Below, piece by piece: positions 1 through 12,200 of a stretch of 64,000 nt of DNA. Source of the stretch: Acridotheres tristis (taxonomy: Eukaryota > Chordata > Aves > Passeriformes > Sturnidae). The DNA lies in contig CM072888.1 in the NCBI GenBank assembly GCA_037013685.1, positions 15,442,216-15,506,215 of the forward strand, given 5' to 3'. Position numbers and translations under genes: made by a program. Each line of letters opens with the position of its first letter. The stretch's first letter is position 1. The notes under the pieces were generated by a model. That model ran no database searches. It saw only the letters and a list, made by a program, of their open reading frames with translations, and had not been told where the DNA came from.

Positions 1-151
1 GATGCTCTTGTGCAGCTGTTGAACTGCAATGAACCTGTCATGATTGTGGATACAGTGGGAATGAGTGCACTGGAACAGATCCAGATTATTCTGTGTATAA
101 TACAGAGGAAATCCTAAGAAGATCCTAACTGTGGTCTCTCTCCTGCTCTAG
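1..151 (+). other. SEC31A: SEC31A intron (window starts inside it)
   Basis: No SEC31A coding sequence is recognised before the acceptor CTAG at 148-151. A 38-codon open frame from base 1 resembles no part of SEC31A and hits a stop, so it is treated as intron. Confidence 0.8.
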
Positions 152-278
152 CTCATCACTGCAGTTGTAACAAAGAACTGGAAAGAGATTGTGGAGTCTT
201 GTGACTTGCAGAATTGGAGAGAGGCTTTGGCTGCTGTGCTCACTTATGCCAGGCCAGACGAGTTTACTGCCCTTTGCG
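152..278 (+). CDS. SEC31A: SEC31A exon, alpha-solenoid
   Basis: 127 nt, starting in phase 0 and ending with one base of a split codon; donor GTAAGG. It encodes LITAVVTKNWKEIVESC and then NWREALAAVLTYARPDEF, the helical-repeat region that makes the rod of the COPII cage edge. It matches recalled vertebrate SEC31A almost residue for residue. Confidence 0.96.
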
Positions 279-3200
279 GTAAGGACACTTCATGGACAGG
301 ATAATTCCAGAGCAGGATCATGGCTTTGCACACAGTTCCTTGGCCAATTGCTTCCCCAACTTCAGCAGTGATGGGGAGGGATACCCAGAGTGATTTACCA
401 GCATCTTTTGTTCTTATTTTATCTAGATCTCCTGGGTAGCAGGCTGGAGAATGAGGGGGACAGCATTCTGCAGACACAAGCTTGCCTCTGTTACATTTGT
501 GCTGGAAACGTGGATAAACTTGTTGCTTGTTGGACCAAAGTTCAGGATGGAAACAGCCCCTTGTCCCTTCAGGTTGGTAATTCTTTTTAAAAAGATGTTG
601 GAAATAACAGACTGCAATCATTTGGCTCTTAAATCAAATTATCTAGTGTAGAGCTTTGCTGTCTGATGTACATCAGGATGCAAGCCTTTCTTTCTGGAAA
701 AATAACACATAAATATGATACTGGAAAATGTGGCCCTTGTGCTTGCCTTGCTCTTTGGGTATTTTACACTTCTTGTGTAAAATAATTCTAGTACTTAGTG
801 TTTTGATAAAGAAGGGTCTTTGAGTGCTTGCGTCTTTTGTGGTTAGGAAATACTTGGACTTTTCTAGTTCTGGAAGTTCAGGAGAAGAAATCCAATGGAA
901 TTAGATTTAAATCTGGAGAGACAGCTGTAGGAGGGTTCTCATGAGAGTTTTCTCTAGGGTTTTTCCCATACAAATCTTGGTTTCCAGCAGTGAAATACAT
1001 TCCTTCTAGCAGATATCTTGAGGGTATGGGGTTGATGAGTGGAATGCAGCAATAATAGAATATTTTATAATACAGTGTTAGTTTCTTCCATCTGTTTAAG
1101 GCCTTTGAAGAACCAGTTCTAGTAAGTACTTACTTGACGATGCTGTGAGACTCTTGTTTAGTTAATTGAAGGAACTGATATGTATCTGAGTTTGCTTCAT
1201 GTCATTAACTCTCTGAATTATTAAAATAATTTGATTTTGAGGGCTTTAGTTACAGATTTACCTTCAGTTTGAATTTGCATTGTGATTGCAGGGCTTCGGT
1301 CTCTCAGGCAATAAAACTGGAAAATATTGTTGAAGTCCTAATCAGGTGGCTTGTTTCCTATCATAGCGGGGTTTTTTTCACTTGCCTTTTTTGAAGTGAT
1401 GATTTGTAGGGAAAAACAGTTAGAAAACAATCTTTATTAGTAATGTATGGTTGAAATCTTTTGTGTGCTACACTCTCATTAAATCTCCTGTAAGATTTTA
1501 AAAAGGGCTTTAATTTTGGCAAATGAATATTTGTAGTATCCTTCAGCATAAATACACTAAGAAAAACATAAGAAAACCGAGCAGAAAATGTTCCTATAAT
1601 TTAGGACTAGAAGGAAACCCAACCAAGACCAGTTCTTGTGTTGTGAGATGTGCAAGGAAGGCAACATTGAGAGTATTTCTGGTGAATATCAGGAAAACCA
1701 TTTTGCTGTAACAACCAGTAAACTATGGACAGCTCTTCCAAGGGAGTTTTTAGATCCTTTTAAGATGGATAAGAACTGACTTTTAAACCCTGTAAATGGA
1801 CATGCAGCAGCGTGGCACTAGTAGTGGTGACAGGCGTGATGTTGTCTGTTTGCTCTGAGGCTGTCACCAGATAATTTTATGGAAGCATCCACTTGGTGGA
1901 CATGTTCAGTGCTGCTGGGGCCCTGAAATCTTGTTTAATAAAAGCAGGGTTTTTTAGCTCTGCTGTTAGAAGCCGCTTGGTAGGTTGTTGCTGTTCTGTC
2001 CTTTGGGAACAGCCGTGCCTTTGGTGCAGCTGTGGCTTTTTGGGAAACCTGCACTTGGCTTGGGCTCCCCACTGGGTGAGAAGGGTCCTGCCAGGGACAG
2101 TCTTTAGCCAGGACCTATTTCACTTCGTTGTTCTCACTTGTGGGTGAGTTTTTCCCCTCCTGATCTTTCAGGATCTAATAGAGAAGGTCGTGATCCTGCG
2201 CAAAGCCGTGCAGCTCACGCAGGCTGTGGATCCGAATGCCATGGGTGCCCTTTTGGCCGAGAAGATGAGCCAGTATGCCAACCTCCTGGCTGCTCAGGGA
2301 AGCCTGGCTGCAGCACTGACCTTCCTCCCTGCCAACACCAACCAGGTATGGGCCTTCGGGCTCTTTGCTCCCTCTCTGTCTGTGAACAGGTGTGCCTCAA
2401 GCAGAGGTCTCTGCACGGTGCAGTTCGGCATCAGGACTGCCACTTGACATGCACCTTGGAATGTGACTGTCAGGCTATTCCCCTCACCCTGCACTGGCCC
2501 TGCTGAGCTGGCAGACATGCACAGACTTTTGCTCCCTCTTGGTTTCACACCCTTGTGCCTGCAGGCAGTGACTGCCAAAGGGTGTCCCTCTTGTAAGCCA
2601 AACATGGCAAATGAAATGGCATTAACATTTGGTTGTTCTCTTCTGACTTCCCATCTTCCATCAGCTGGTTCTTATAGACAGGCTGGTTTGGGAATGAGGC
2701 AGGCAGTTGTAAGGCAGTTCCAATGGCCTCATGTCTCATGCAGAAAGGACTTTTTCCAATGGAATAAAGCAGAGCAGGCTTCTGAGAGAGCTCATCAGTG
2801 AGTGGCCACTCAGCCTCTTGGAGTGATACACTGTGTGCCAGGCAGTGCATTTCAGCTGCCTTCCCTGTCCTTTTCTGATTGCAGCCCAACATCGTGCAGC
2901 TACGGGACAGGCTTTGCAGAGCCCAAGGGGAGCTCCCAGCGGGACAGGACGGCCTCAAAGGACCATATGAGAGAGAGCCCATGCCCAAAGGGCGAGCTGG
3001 CCCTGTGGCTGGACGGATGCAGGCGCCCCAGGCACCAGCCCAGCAGTATTACCAGCAGGTAAATGGGCTTTGGCAATAAGGGAGGGGCGTGGTGCTTGAG
3101 TTCTGCAGAGTGATGGATGTAATAATTTTTTTCCTTTCTCTTGGTCTGAGGCTGTGTGACAAACCTCTACTGAGAGCCTTGTGTGGAAGGTCACTGGTGC

Positions 3201-6200
3201 TTCCTTTCAGTCAGCATAGATACCTCCTTTACTCCTCATCTGGAATGGAAACATCCTTTAAACACCTTGTCAAGTAGCCTGCTTCTGAAGATTAGGTGTT
3301 TCCCCCTTTTGTTTGGCAGTGTGCTTCAGTGCCAAGGACAGCTGTGTGGGAGAGCACTGCAGGAGTTCTGTGTTTCTTCTCACAGTCCCTGATGTTGTCC
3401 CATCCTTGCAGGCCTTGGGGCTTGCTCATGCTGCTCACCAGCCTCCTCTAGGGTAGATTATTCCCACCCCTGGCTCTGGTTTTGGCTGCAGAAGCTGCTG
3501 AGCAGTGACTATAGCAAACTGAGGGCACTTTTCTGCAGCTGTGGGTACAGCCTTCTGTGAAAACACCTTCCCAGCCAGGTGTAAGGGAGCATGGGCTGGT
3601 GGGGAGGCTGAGAGTGAGCTGTGCTGAAAGAAAAACCTGGTGAGTATGAGACTAATAAGGGAGCTGTGCAGGGAGGAAGAGGAGAAATGGGGGAGGAAAA
3701 TTCTCTGGTTTAGCTCTAAACTGAGGATGACACTGCAACAGAACACCCTGGCCATCAGGGCGATGTGGTGTGTTGGGCAGCCCTTGGCTCTGTGTGAGCT
3801 TAGAGAGCACTGCCAGGTCTCTAATCTCCCAACACAGCACTGCAGCTCGTCTAACCCCCTCTAGGTACTCTGGGCTGGGCTTTTCTGAGAGCAGAGCTGT
3901 GTTAGGGCTGTGAGCGTTCTCTTTATGCAGAGATTGGCACAAGCAGAGATATCTCTTGTCTGTGATGCCTCCAAGCACTGCCTGCCAGAAAACCCAGGCC
4001 GGGAAGAAAGAAGGGATGAAAGGTTGGGGAGGAGTTGGGCATTCTTGATGTCAGCAGTAGTGTGTGCCTCTGCCTTCTCTCCAGGGTGTTAGCAAGGTAG
4101 ATTTCAGAAGAGACAAAGCCTTCATTCAGGATTTACCTTGCCAACCCCATTGCATATGATTTTAAATGTATCACCTTTAATAATCAAGTCTGCTCTGCTG
4201 TCTGTGTCTTTGGCCTTCCTCCTTGTAACCAATGAGTTGCCTTGAGAAGCAAAGCTGTATGTTTCCTGTTTGGCTCTGGAGAATAGCAGCTCTCCTCTAG
4301 ATATTGAGACATGAGCAATGCTTTTTTAAACCAGAGTTCCCTCTTTCACCTTCTGTTTCCAGAATGCCTCAAGCAATAATTTCAGCAAGCCCTGCTCGTT
4401 AATTAAAGGCTAGGTGTATCACAACCCCATGAGTTCACTGGGAGTTACAACTCCCTATGTTGCTGGCTTTTCAGGGAGCTCATCCTCAGCAGGAAGGGCT
4501 TGAAGGGGATAGGTGTCAGTCAGGTTCCCAGCTGATGAACCAGAATGTAGAGAAATGACATTTTGAGTCTTAGGATACTTGCTTTGTTTGACTTCCTTTT
4601 AAGAAAGCATTTGTGTAGGACTTGTTCAAGCTTGAGGCTGTCTTTGTTTAACTGCTGTCCCAAATAGGAACACGTTCTTAACACTTGGATTCCTTTCAGC
4701 ATGGTTTTGTTGAACCTTCTTTTTCATCTGAATAAACCAGGCGTGAAGGGGGATGAACAAGTCTTTTTAGATACTCCAGTGATGAGTTATGCAGGCATTA
4801 GCAGTGGCTGTTGTGCAGCTGACTGCACCATTAGCTTAGCACTGCATGGGGTTAGAGACACATAGACTGAAGCCAGCTGAGCCAGCCAGGCCTCCAGGGT
4901 CACAACTTTCCCTCTGCTTATGTCCTTGAACCCCAGCCACATGTCCTGCTGTTGGGCAGCATGCCCACTCCTTGCTCAGGAATGTCACAGGCACGGGAAG
5001 TTCTTGATTCCTGTCCCATCAGAAAGGTAGGAGTGGTTGTATGGAATTGAAGCCGTTTGGAGTAGCAAAGAAGGAAGATGGAGGAAAGGAGCTATGGGAG
5101 ACTGGCTGGGAAGCAATTACCATTATGATATCTATTTGTGCATGTGCAAGAGCTGCATATCAGTTTTTAACCTTTTAAAATTATATTTTAACCTTTTTAA
5201 AATTCATCTGAAGCTCGGTTTAAACAGGCTCCTTTTGTGTGAGGCATATGTTTCAATTTAACAGGGAACCTGGGGCTTGCAGCTGTGGTTAGTGATGCTC
5301 GCTGTCATGGACCAGTGTTGGGGGGCTTCTGCAGTGGGAAAGTGTGATGAAAGATGGAGACCTGGCTGACTGGCACTCATAACACTGCACTTGCTCCACA
5401 GCCTATTGCAGCTGCAACTCCACTGTGCTTCTTCCTCACTCTGCAATTCACTTTGGCTCCAGTGCACAGTGATTTTTGTCTGTCTTGAATGCAATTCCCT
5501 TCTTCCTCTGACATTTTATGGCTGTTACAAGTGCCAGCATGCAAACCTTCTTGCATTCACTTCTTTGCATCTTGTTTTGTGAAACCCTTTAGACTTTTTT
5601 ATTGTTTTGTTTTCCATGATTGGTATTTCTTTGTTCAATTCAGGTTAGAATTGCCCCTACTGTCACTACCTGGAGTAACAAAACTCCTACTGCCCTTCCC
5701 AGCCATCCTCCTGCAGGCTGTCCCTCTGACACACAGGTATAACCTTCATTATTCCTCTCTGAGCCTCTGCTCCACCCCAGTATGTCCCCTGGTGTAGTCT
5801 GTGTGCTTGGCACAGTCTGATACAGATAGATGGAAGGAGCAGCTCCCATGTGTGCTCTAGTTTTACTCCTCTGCATCTCCTTACCTTTTTTTTTTACCAA
5901 TGCCCAGATGAGTGGCACTGAAAAGTCTTGAGTGGGAGCTCAGTGTGACCTGAGTCTCCCCAACCTTTGCCCTACACTGGAATATTTGAAGTATGATTTT
6001 TCCTTTCCCCCTTTTCCGTGGAGATTAGACGCTTTGGAGTTAAGATTTAAGTTTAGTTGAAAGATGGCAGGGTGCTCTTGGGCTGCCTGAACATCAGGCA
6101 GCACTGGCAGGGAGCTCTTCCTTGTGCAGGCAGGTGTGTGCTGCTCTGCTTGCTGCTGAAGTCACTGCACATCCAGCTGTGCTTTCGGTGCTGTGCTGGG

Positions 6201-9200
6201 CACCCTAAGGTTCTTGGGTGGTTGGAGGCATTTTCCCCTGTGCTGATGATTCCCTTCTTCCAGGGAATGTGATTTCAGGCCTTGAAACATGAACTCATCA
6301 TTTTGCTGCAGTTCTACTTCAGCACTGCATTACCATTGCTGATTAAATCCTGTCTCTCCCAACCATTTTTCCTGTAATTTTTTTTTTGACAGGGGGACAA
6401 CCCACCTCCTCCAGGATTTATCATGCCAGGTGCTGTTGGCCCCAGCATGCCACCACAGCAAGCCACATCTTCCAACTACAGCATGTACTCACAAGCAGGA
6501 GCACGGCCAGCGTACCCACAGAGTGAGTGACAGCAGCTTCCCCTTCTCCCTCCTGCCCAGGTGGGCCAGCATTAACTCAGGGATAACCAGTCCCCTCCTT
6601 GTGGCTGGGAGTGTTTAGACCACAGCAGTCCCACAGTTCTTGCAGGGTGGGGAGAAAGATGAGGTGTCATCTGAGGGTTGTCGTTTCTTGGTGGGGTTCG
6701 GGCATCAGACATTCTCTGTCAAACATTCCCCCTCAGCTCTCAGACTCACTCCTCACCTGGCCTTGCCCAAGGTTGTGCTAGGGGCAGAAACTCCAAAGTC
6801 TAAGTCCTGGGAAAGCAGCACAGGCCTGGTAAAGAGAGACACAGCTCATCTGTGTGCAGCCAGGCCATCCATTTCTCATTGGGGCTCCATGGAAATGGGA
6901 GACAGGATGAAGAAATGGGGGCAGTAGTAGAGGAGAATGAAGAAGGGGGCAGAGCCCTGACTCACTTCAAGCAGGGACTGAAAGTACTGGCATGAGGGAG
7001 GAAAAATGGCCATAGATGGGCAGAGGCAGTGAAATTAGACTGCAGGGCCCACAGTGAAAGGCTGTAAGCTTACATTCCCTTCCAGAATCTGTATTCATTT
7101 CCTTGGCCTAAGTTTTCCCTTTATGAAAACCTCGGACAGGGCTTTCCTTTCTCTGAGAGCCCCTGTGAGGATTGCAGTGGTCCAGAAGACAGCAGTGTCC
7201 TTGTGTCCCAAGCAGCACGGTGGCTCTGGGCTGGAGGTGTGGGGAGAGCAGCAGTCCTTTGAGCCAAGGCCATCTTCTCTGTGCCTCCCTGCTCCCAGTG
7301 ACAGGCTGGGCATTTGAGCAGTCCTACAAGTGCAGGCAGAGTTGTGGGAGCCAGGATTTGGCTGGGCAGGTAAGTGGTTTTGGGAGGTAGGGGCGTGAAG
7401 AGAGGAGAGTCAAGTGCAGAAGGAAGCAGAGGCAGATGGAGCCTGCTGCTCTGTTATGAACTCACTGACCGACTGTTTTTTCTCCCTGTTTGTAGCGTAT
7501 CAGGCCACACAGCAGTACTCCTCTGGAACAGGGGGACCAGCTCTCTATCAGCCTCAGCAGCCTATTGCTGCCCCTGCTTCAGCCTCTTACCCCAGCCCTG
7601 CCCCTAACACCACCCCTTCCTACCTGCCCTCTGCCCCCTCCATGCCCTCCCCGCTGTACCCCGGGCAGCCTCAGCCCTCCCCAACGAGCCTGAATCCCGT
7701 CTCTTCCTTCCCTGTTCCTCCTTCTGGCACATCCTTTCAGCATGGCAGGCCAGGACCTCCAGCAACTTCTGTGGCTTATGCATTACCTACTGGACCAACA
7801 GGTACTCTGCCTGCAACCAGTGACCTTCCTGCATCCCAGAGAACAGGTCTGCGCTTGGACAGGGGGGCAGGCAGGGAGGAGGGAGGGGTTTGGTCTTCAC
7901 CCACTCAGTTAAATATGCACTTTTTTCCTTGTGAATGCTCTGTAAAAAGTTGGCTTTTGCTTAGACATCAGTTCAAAGCATTTCTAAACCATGTCATCAG
8001 CCCTGTGCACCTGTGATAGGGCTGTGTTGCTGCACTGAGCAACATGAGCAGTCATCTTTCTCTGGTGAGCCAGACCTTGCCACAGTCACAGAGCTTTTGT
8101 CTTACCCAAGACAGAATGCTACAACAGGCTTGGCATGATGCTGTTGTATACCATGGATGGATCATGGCTTAATTTTAACATTGGTGTCAGAGCCTGCATT
8201 GTGACTGGAGAGCAAAGTACAAAAATGATCAAGTTTTCCTAATCGCTGTAGAGAAGATGATCACAATTCTCATCCCTGAATGATTTTGCAGATGTAATTT
8301 GTCTGTGTCCCTGGTTCTTGAGCAGCCTTTTAAGCCTGAGATTGGCAGAATATTTAATTCAAACAGCATTTCCTATCTCTCTTTCATTATTTTGTCCCTA
8401 ACCTCTTACTGCGATGGGATTTACTGTGGCTGCAAATGCCTTAAAAGATAATCAGAAGTGATTTAGAAATGCTTTTACATGTCTCTTCCCTGAATGTCAA
8501 TTAAAAGCATGTGTGTGTGGCTGACACTTAGGAGCATGTTGGAGCATGCTTGGTGAGAGAGCACTCGCTGAGGTGGGGTTCCATGTCTGCTTGTGACTGC
8601 CTGGGTGTCGTTGCTGTGGGACAGTGACCTCGCCTGCCATAACAAACCTGTCCCTTCACTTAGCAGCCTGTGAAACAGCAGCTTTGCATGCCAGACAGTG
8701 CAGGAAGAATCAGCAGTCCTTTTCTAAACCTGCTCATGAAAATCCTTCACATCCAGATGGTCCAGCTGAAGAGTCAAGGAGAGATTTGGGAAGCAGAGGG
8801 TGCAGGGAATACTTGGCAAGATTTGAGGCATGTTTTGGGGATGTCTGCTCTGCTGACAGGCCCTAATGTGCCCACTGTCTTATTTTAAAAGTCTGTTAGG
8901 GATGATGCTATGCAGAAAAGGCATTTTGCCTTTGGCAGCATGAATCCTTTAAGTAGGTGCTCCTGTTGGTGTCCTTGAGGCTGGCAGCTCACATACCCCC
9001 TTGTGTTTGGGGGAAAAGTGAATGCTTTTGCTATGTGTTTTGCTGGTGTAGGACTACCAGAGTTGCATCCACCATACAGCCAGATTTGGTCTCCTTTCTG
9101 GTTTTGGAGGTGCTGTATTGTGGCCTCTCCTGACCCTGTGTTATAGGTCATGTCAAACTTGAATCTCTAAGCCAGAGGAATTCTTAAATTGGATGGAGGG

Positions 9201-12200
9201 AGAGATGTTGGATAGAGTTCTAGGCCTGGGATGTCAAGCAGCACATTTATAATGCAGACAGTATAGCTTCTGCACTTCCAAATCTATGCAAGGAACAAGA
9301 AAATTGTTCTTTCTTACCCATTTTACTACTCAGCTTGCATCACTGGCAGGCACTTTGGCTCTGCCACTTGCTGAGTTTCTTGCAGTGACGTGACATAGTC
9401 CACATGGCATGCTCAGAGTGGGTGAAGCTCTTTTCAGAGTTAAAAGTTGTTCATATTAGGCTTTTAATCAAACTTTGAGAGCTATCAATACTACTTCTGT
9501 TTTTCTCAGCATCTTTGGTGAGCAGGGTAGCCAGTACAAAGTGTCAGACCTTCAGGAACCCAGACTTGGGCATTGCCTCTGATTTCTGCAGCCTTAGGCT
9601 GAAATGCAGAGGTGGACTGCAGGATTTGGTGAAGTGCTGAGCCCAGGATGGCTCATGCACACACACAAGTGATGATTGCAGCTGGAGAACTGGAAAAAAG
9701 ACAAAGTGTGTCTGAAGAGCACACTCTGTTCTCTTCCAGTGTTTAGATTACACCTTTCAGAAAGCATACCAACAGGAATGAAAAAACCCTTGTTTTCTAA
9801 GTGCAATAATGACAGTGTGCATGCTTTATATGCTTAACCACCAACACATTTTCTGAGCAGCTGCACTGCCTAGTGGGGGATGCCTTGGCATGAAATCCTG
9901 TAGAACCACACAGATCCACAACCAGAAGTAGATCTCACCTGTAACTCTGAGTGTTCTGGTGCAGTGGTGCTGATCCTGGCAATGGAGTGGTATGCTGTTG
10001 TGTATGGTGATGATCTAATCTGGCAACATCATGCTTCACTTTGCAGTTGTGACTCATTTAAAGGCAGGAGTAAGGGAGGAAGGAAAAAATATCTCAAATC
10101 TGAAGTCTTGAAAAGCACCTGTAAAGATGCATGTAAAAAGGAAGAGTTCTGTAAATATTTTCTGTTTTTCTGCAAAGGCACATAACATCAGTATGTGATG
10201 TGAGTTAAGTTATGCTTGAAGCTTCTGTAACTAAGAAAAGCCCACATTTAATTTTATTTTCAACCCCTCTCACTTTGTCTTGTGATAGATCTTAGAACCC
10301 ACTTTCAAGGGAGTTCTAATTTTCAGCATATTGAATCTTATTTGAAAATGCAGTAGAGCAATACTGACCTGAAGGAAGGATTTGCACCAGAAGTATGAGC
10401 AGGCCAACCCCAGGAACAGGAGTTATCCCCAAAGCTCCTTTCTTCTTTGGAATGGAGAGGGCTTTACTGGCTACATTTTGCCATTTGGGTTTGTTGCTCA
10501 GTCTGAGCAGGCAGTGTGTCTTTTTGTGTGAGTGTAAAGTTGATGTGCAAAAATACTCGTGTTGCTGGGCTGCATGCAGATTTCAGAGGGTGCCTTGGTT
10601 TGAGAAAATACTTGGGAAATCCACCTTGAGGTGAAGTACTTAAAGCATCTCTTGAAAAGCTTTCTGGAATGATAAAATAGTGTTGAGGAGATTGTGGCTA
10701 GGAGTAATGGTCTGTTAGCTGCACTGGAATAGAAAATAAGAACACCAAAAGAGATAAGAAAAAGGGCCAGAACGCTGCAACATTTGTTATAAACAACTAG
10801 AAACACTGATTTGCTGCATGGAAAGAGCAACAGGCTTGTTTTGGGGGAAGGTGGACATAAGCAATTCCATAAGGGGTTTGAACAAATGACTTGTCTCCAA
10901 GCTGGCATTGTAATTAGGTTAGGTGGTTTTTTTTTCTGCTAATGCATGTTGTGAAACTAAATTGCTGGTCAAAAATTAAAGACCAACTGCTTTATTATTT
11001 TTGAAGAAAATTTTTTTTAGTTACTTTTGCATTTTGTCTGCAGAAAGTCTACCATCTCAAGACCAGGCCTCTCCCTTCGCAGGTGAACTAGGTACCACCT
11101 AACCTGAAAATAATTACAGCCACTACATGAAATTTATTGAACAAACATCAATTATGCAAATATTCTTCAGCAAACATTAAGTGTGGTGCTGTTTGCCAAT
11201 TAGACTTTAATCAAATTGATTTTTAATTCCTTAATTGAAACCAATAACAATATATTTGGAGTTTTTAACCACAGAATCAAAGTACTTTTAAATATTTTCC
11301 TTTTTCTTATGCAAATTATTCCAGGAAATTAACAGCAGTAAGAGTCTGGGAGATTTTCTTAACGTGCTACTCCTGTCAGTTAGACTCCGTGTATCTGAAA
11401 TACTCTGGGATTTTCCGGATAGAGAGGAATAGAGGAGGCTACCAGGAGATGGCACTGCCTTTGGTTAAAGAGAAAGCAGATGTGAAAGGGGTTTTAAATA
11501 GTTTTTAATTTACCCCTTTAACAAAAGCCTGGGAGCAAATGAAATTTCAGATAAATTGAGCAAATTCTGCACTAATGTTAACATGTGTTAAGGTAAATTT
11601 GTCATCTGCTAAGTGAAAAACACTGTGGTGAAAAAGTCCATTGAGCAGGGATTTGGTTTTGTTGGCTTTTTGTGGCTTTGTGCAATAAATCCTTATTACT
11701 CGGGGAGGTGGTGGTAATGCCTGGATGTAATGCTGTGGGCTTAATTCCATGTGCTCCATGAGGACATGGGCAGCTTTCTAATGCACTAGTGGGAGCTTTG
11801 GGGTGCAAATCTCACAGCTGCAGGGGGCTTGCTTTCTTGGGAGAGCAGAAGGTTTGGTGCAGAGCAACACCCCAGACTTGGAGTCAATCTGCTCAGGCAT
11901 CCTCTGTGCTTCCAGTTTCAAACCATCCCTGGTACAGAAAGCCAGATTTTTCCACCTTGCTCAAGCAGCTCTGCTCTGATTTGGGGTACAAAGCATGCAA
12001 AACTATGCTGTAGCTGGCAGGGGAAAGCTGGGTTTATTCTAAGTTTCCAAGGTGACTGGGTGAACCTGAAATGCTCAAGGCTTCTTATGCCTCTTCTTTT
12101 TGTGTGGTGTTTTGTGTGGTGTTGCTGGGGAACTGTACAAATGTCCTGGAAAAGCTCTCTTCACATACACAGTCTGTGTAGCAGAGCTTTCTTGGACATG

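Noticed and set aside
1..117. 38-codon open frame at the start of the window
   Set aside because: It does not match SEC31A on either side of the next exon and has no donor; the region reads as intron.
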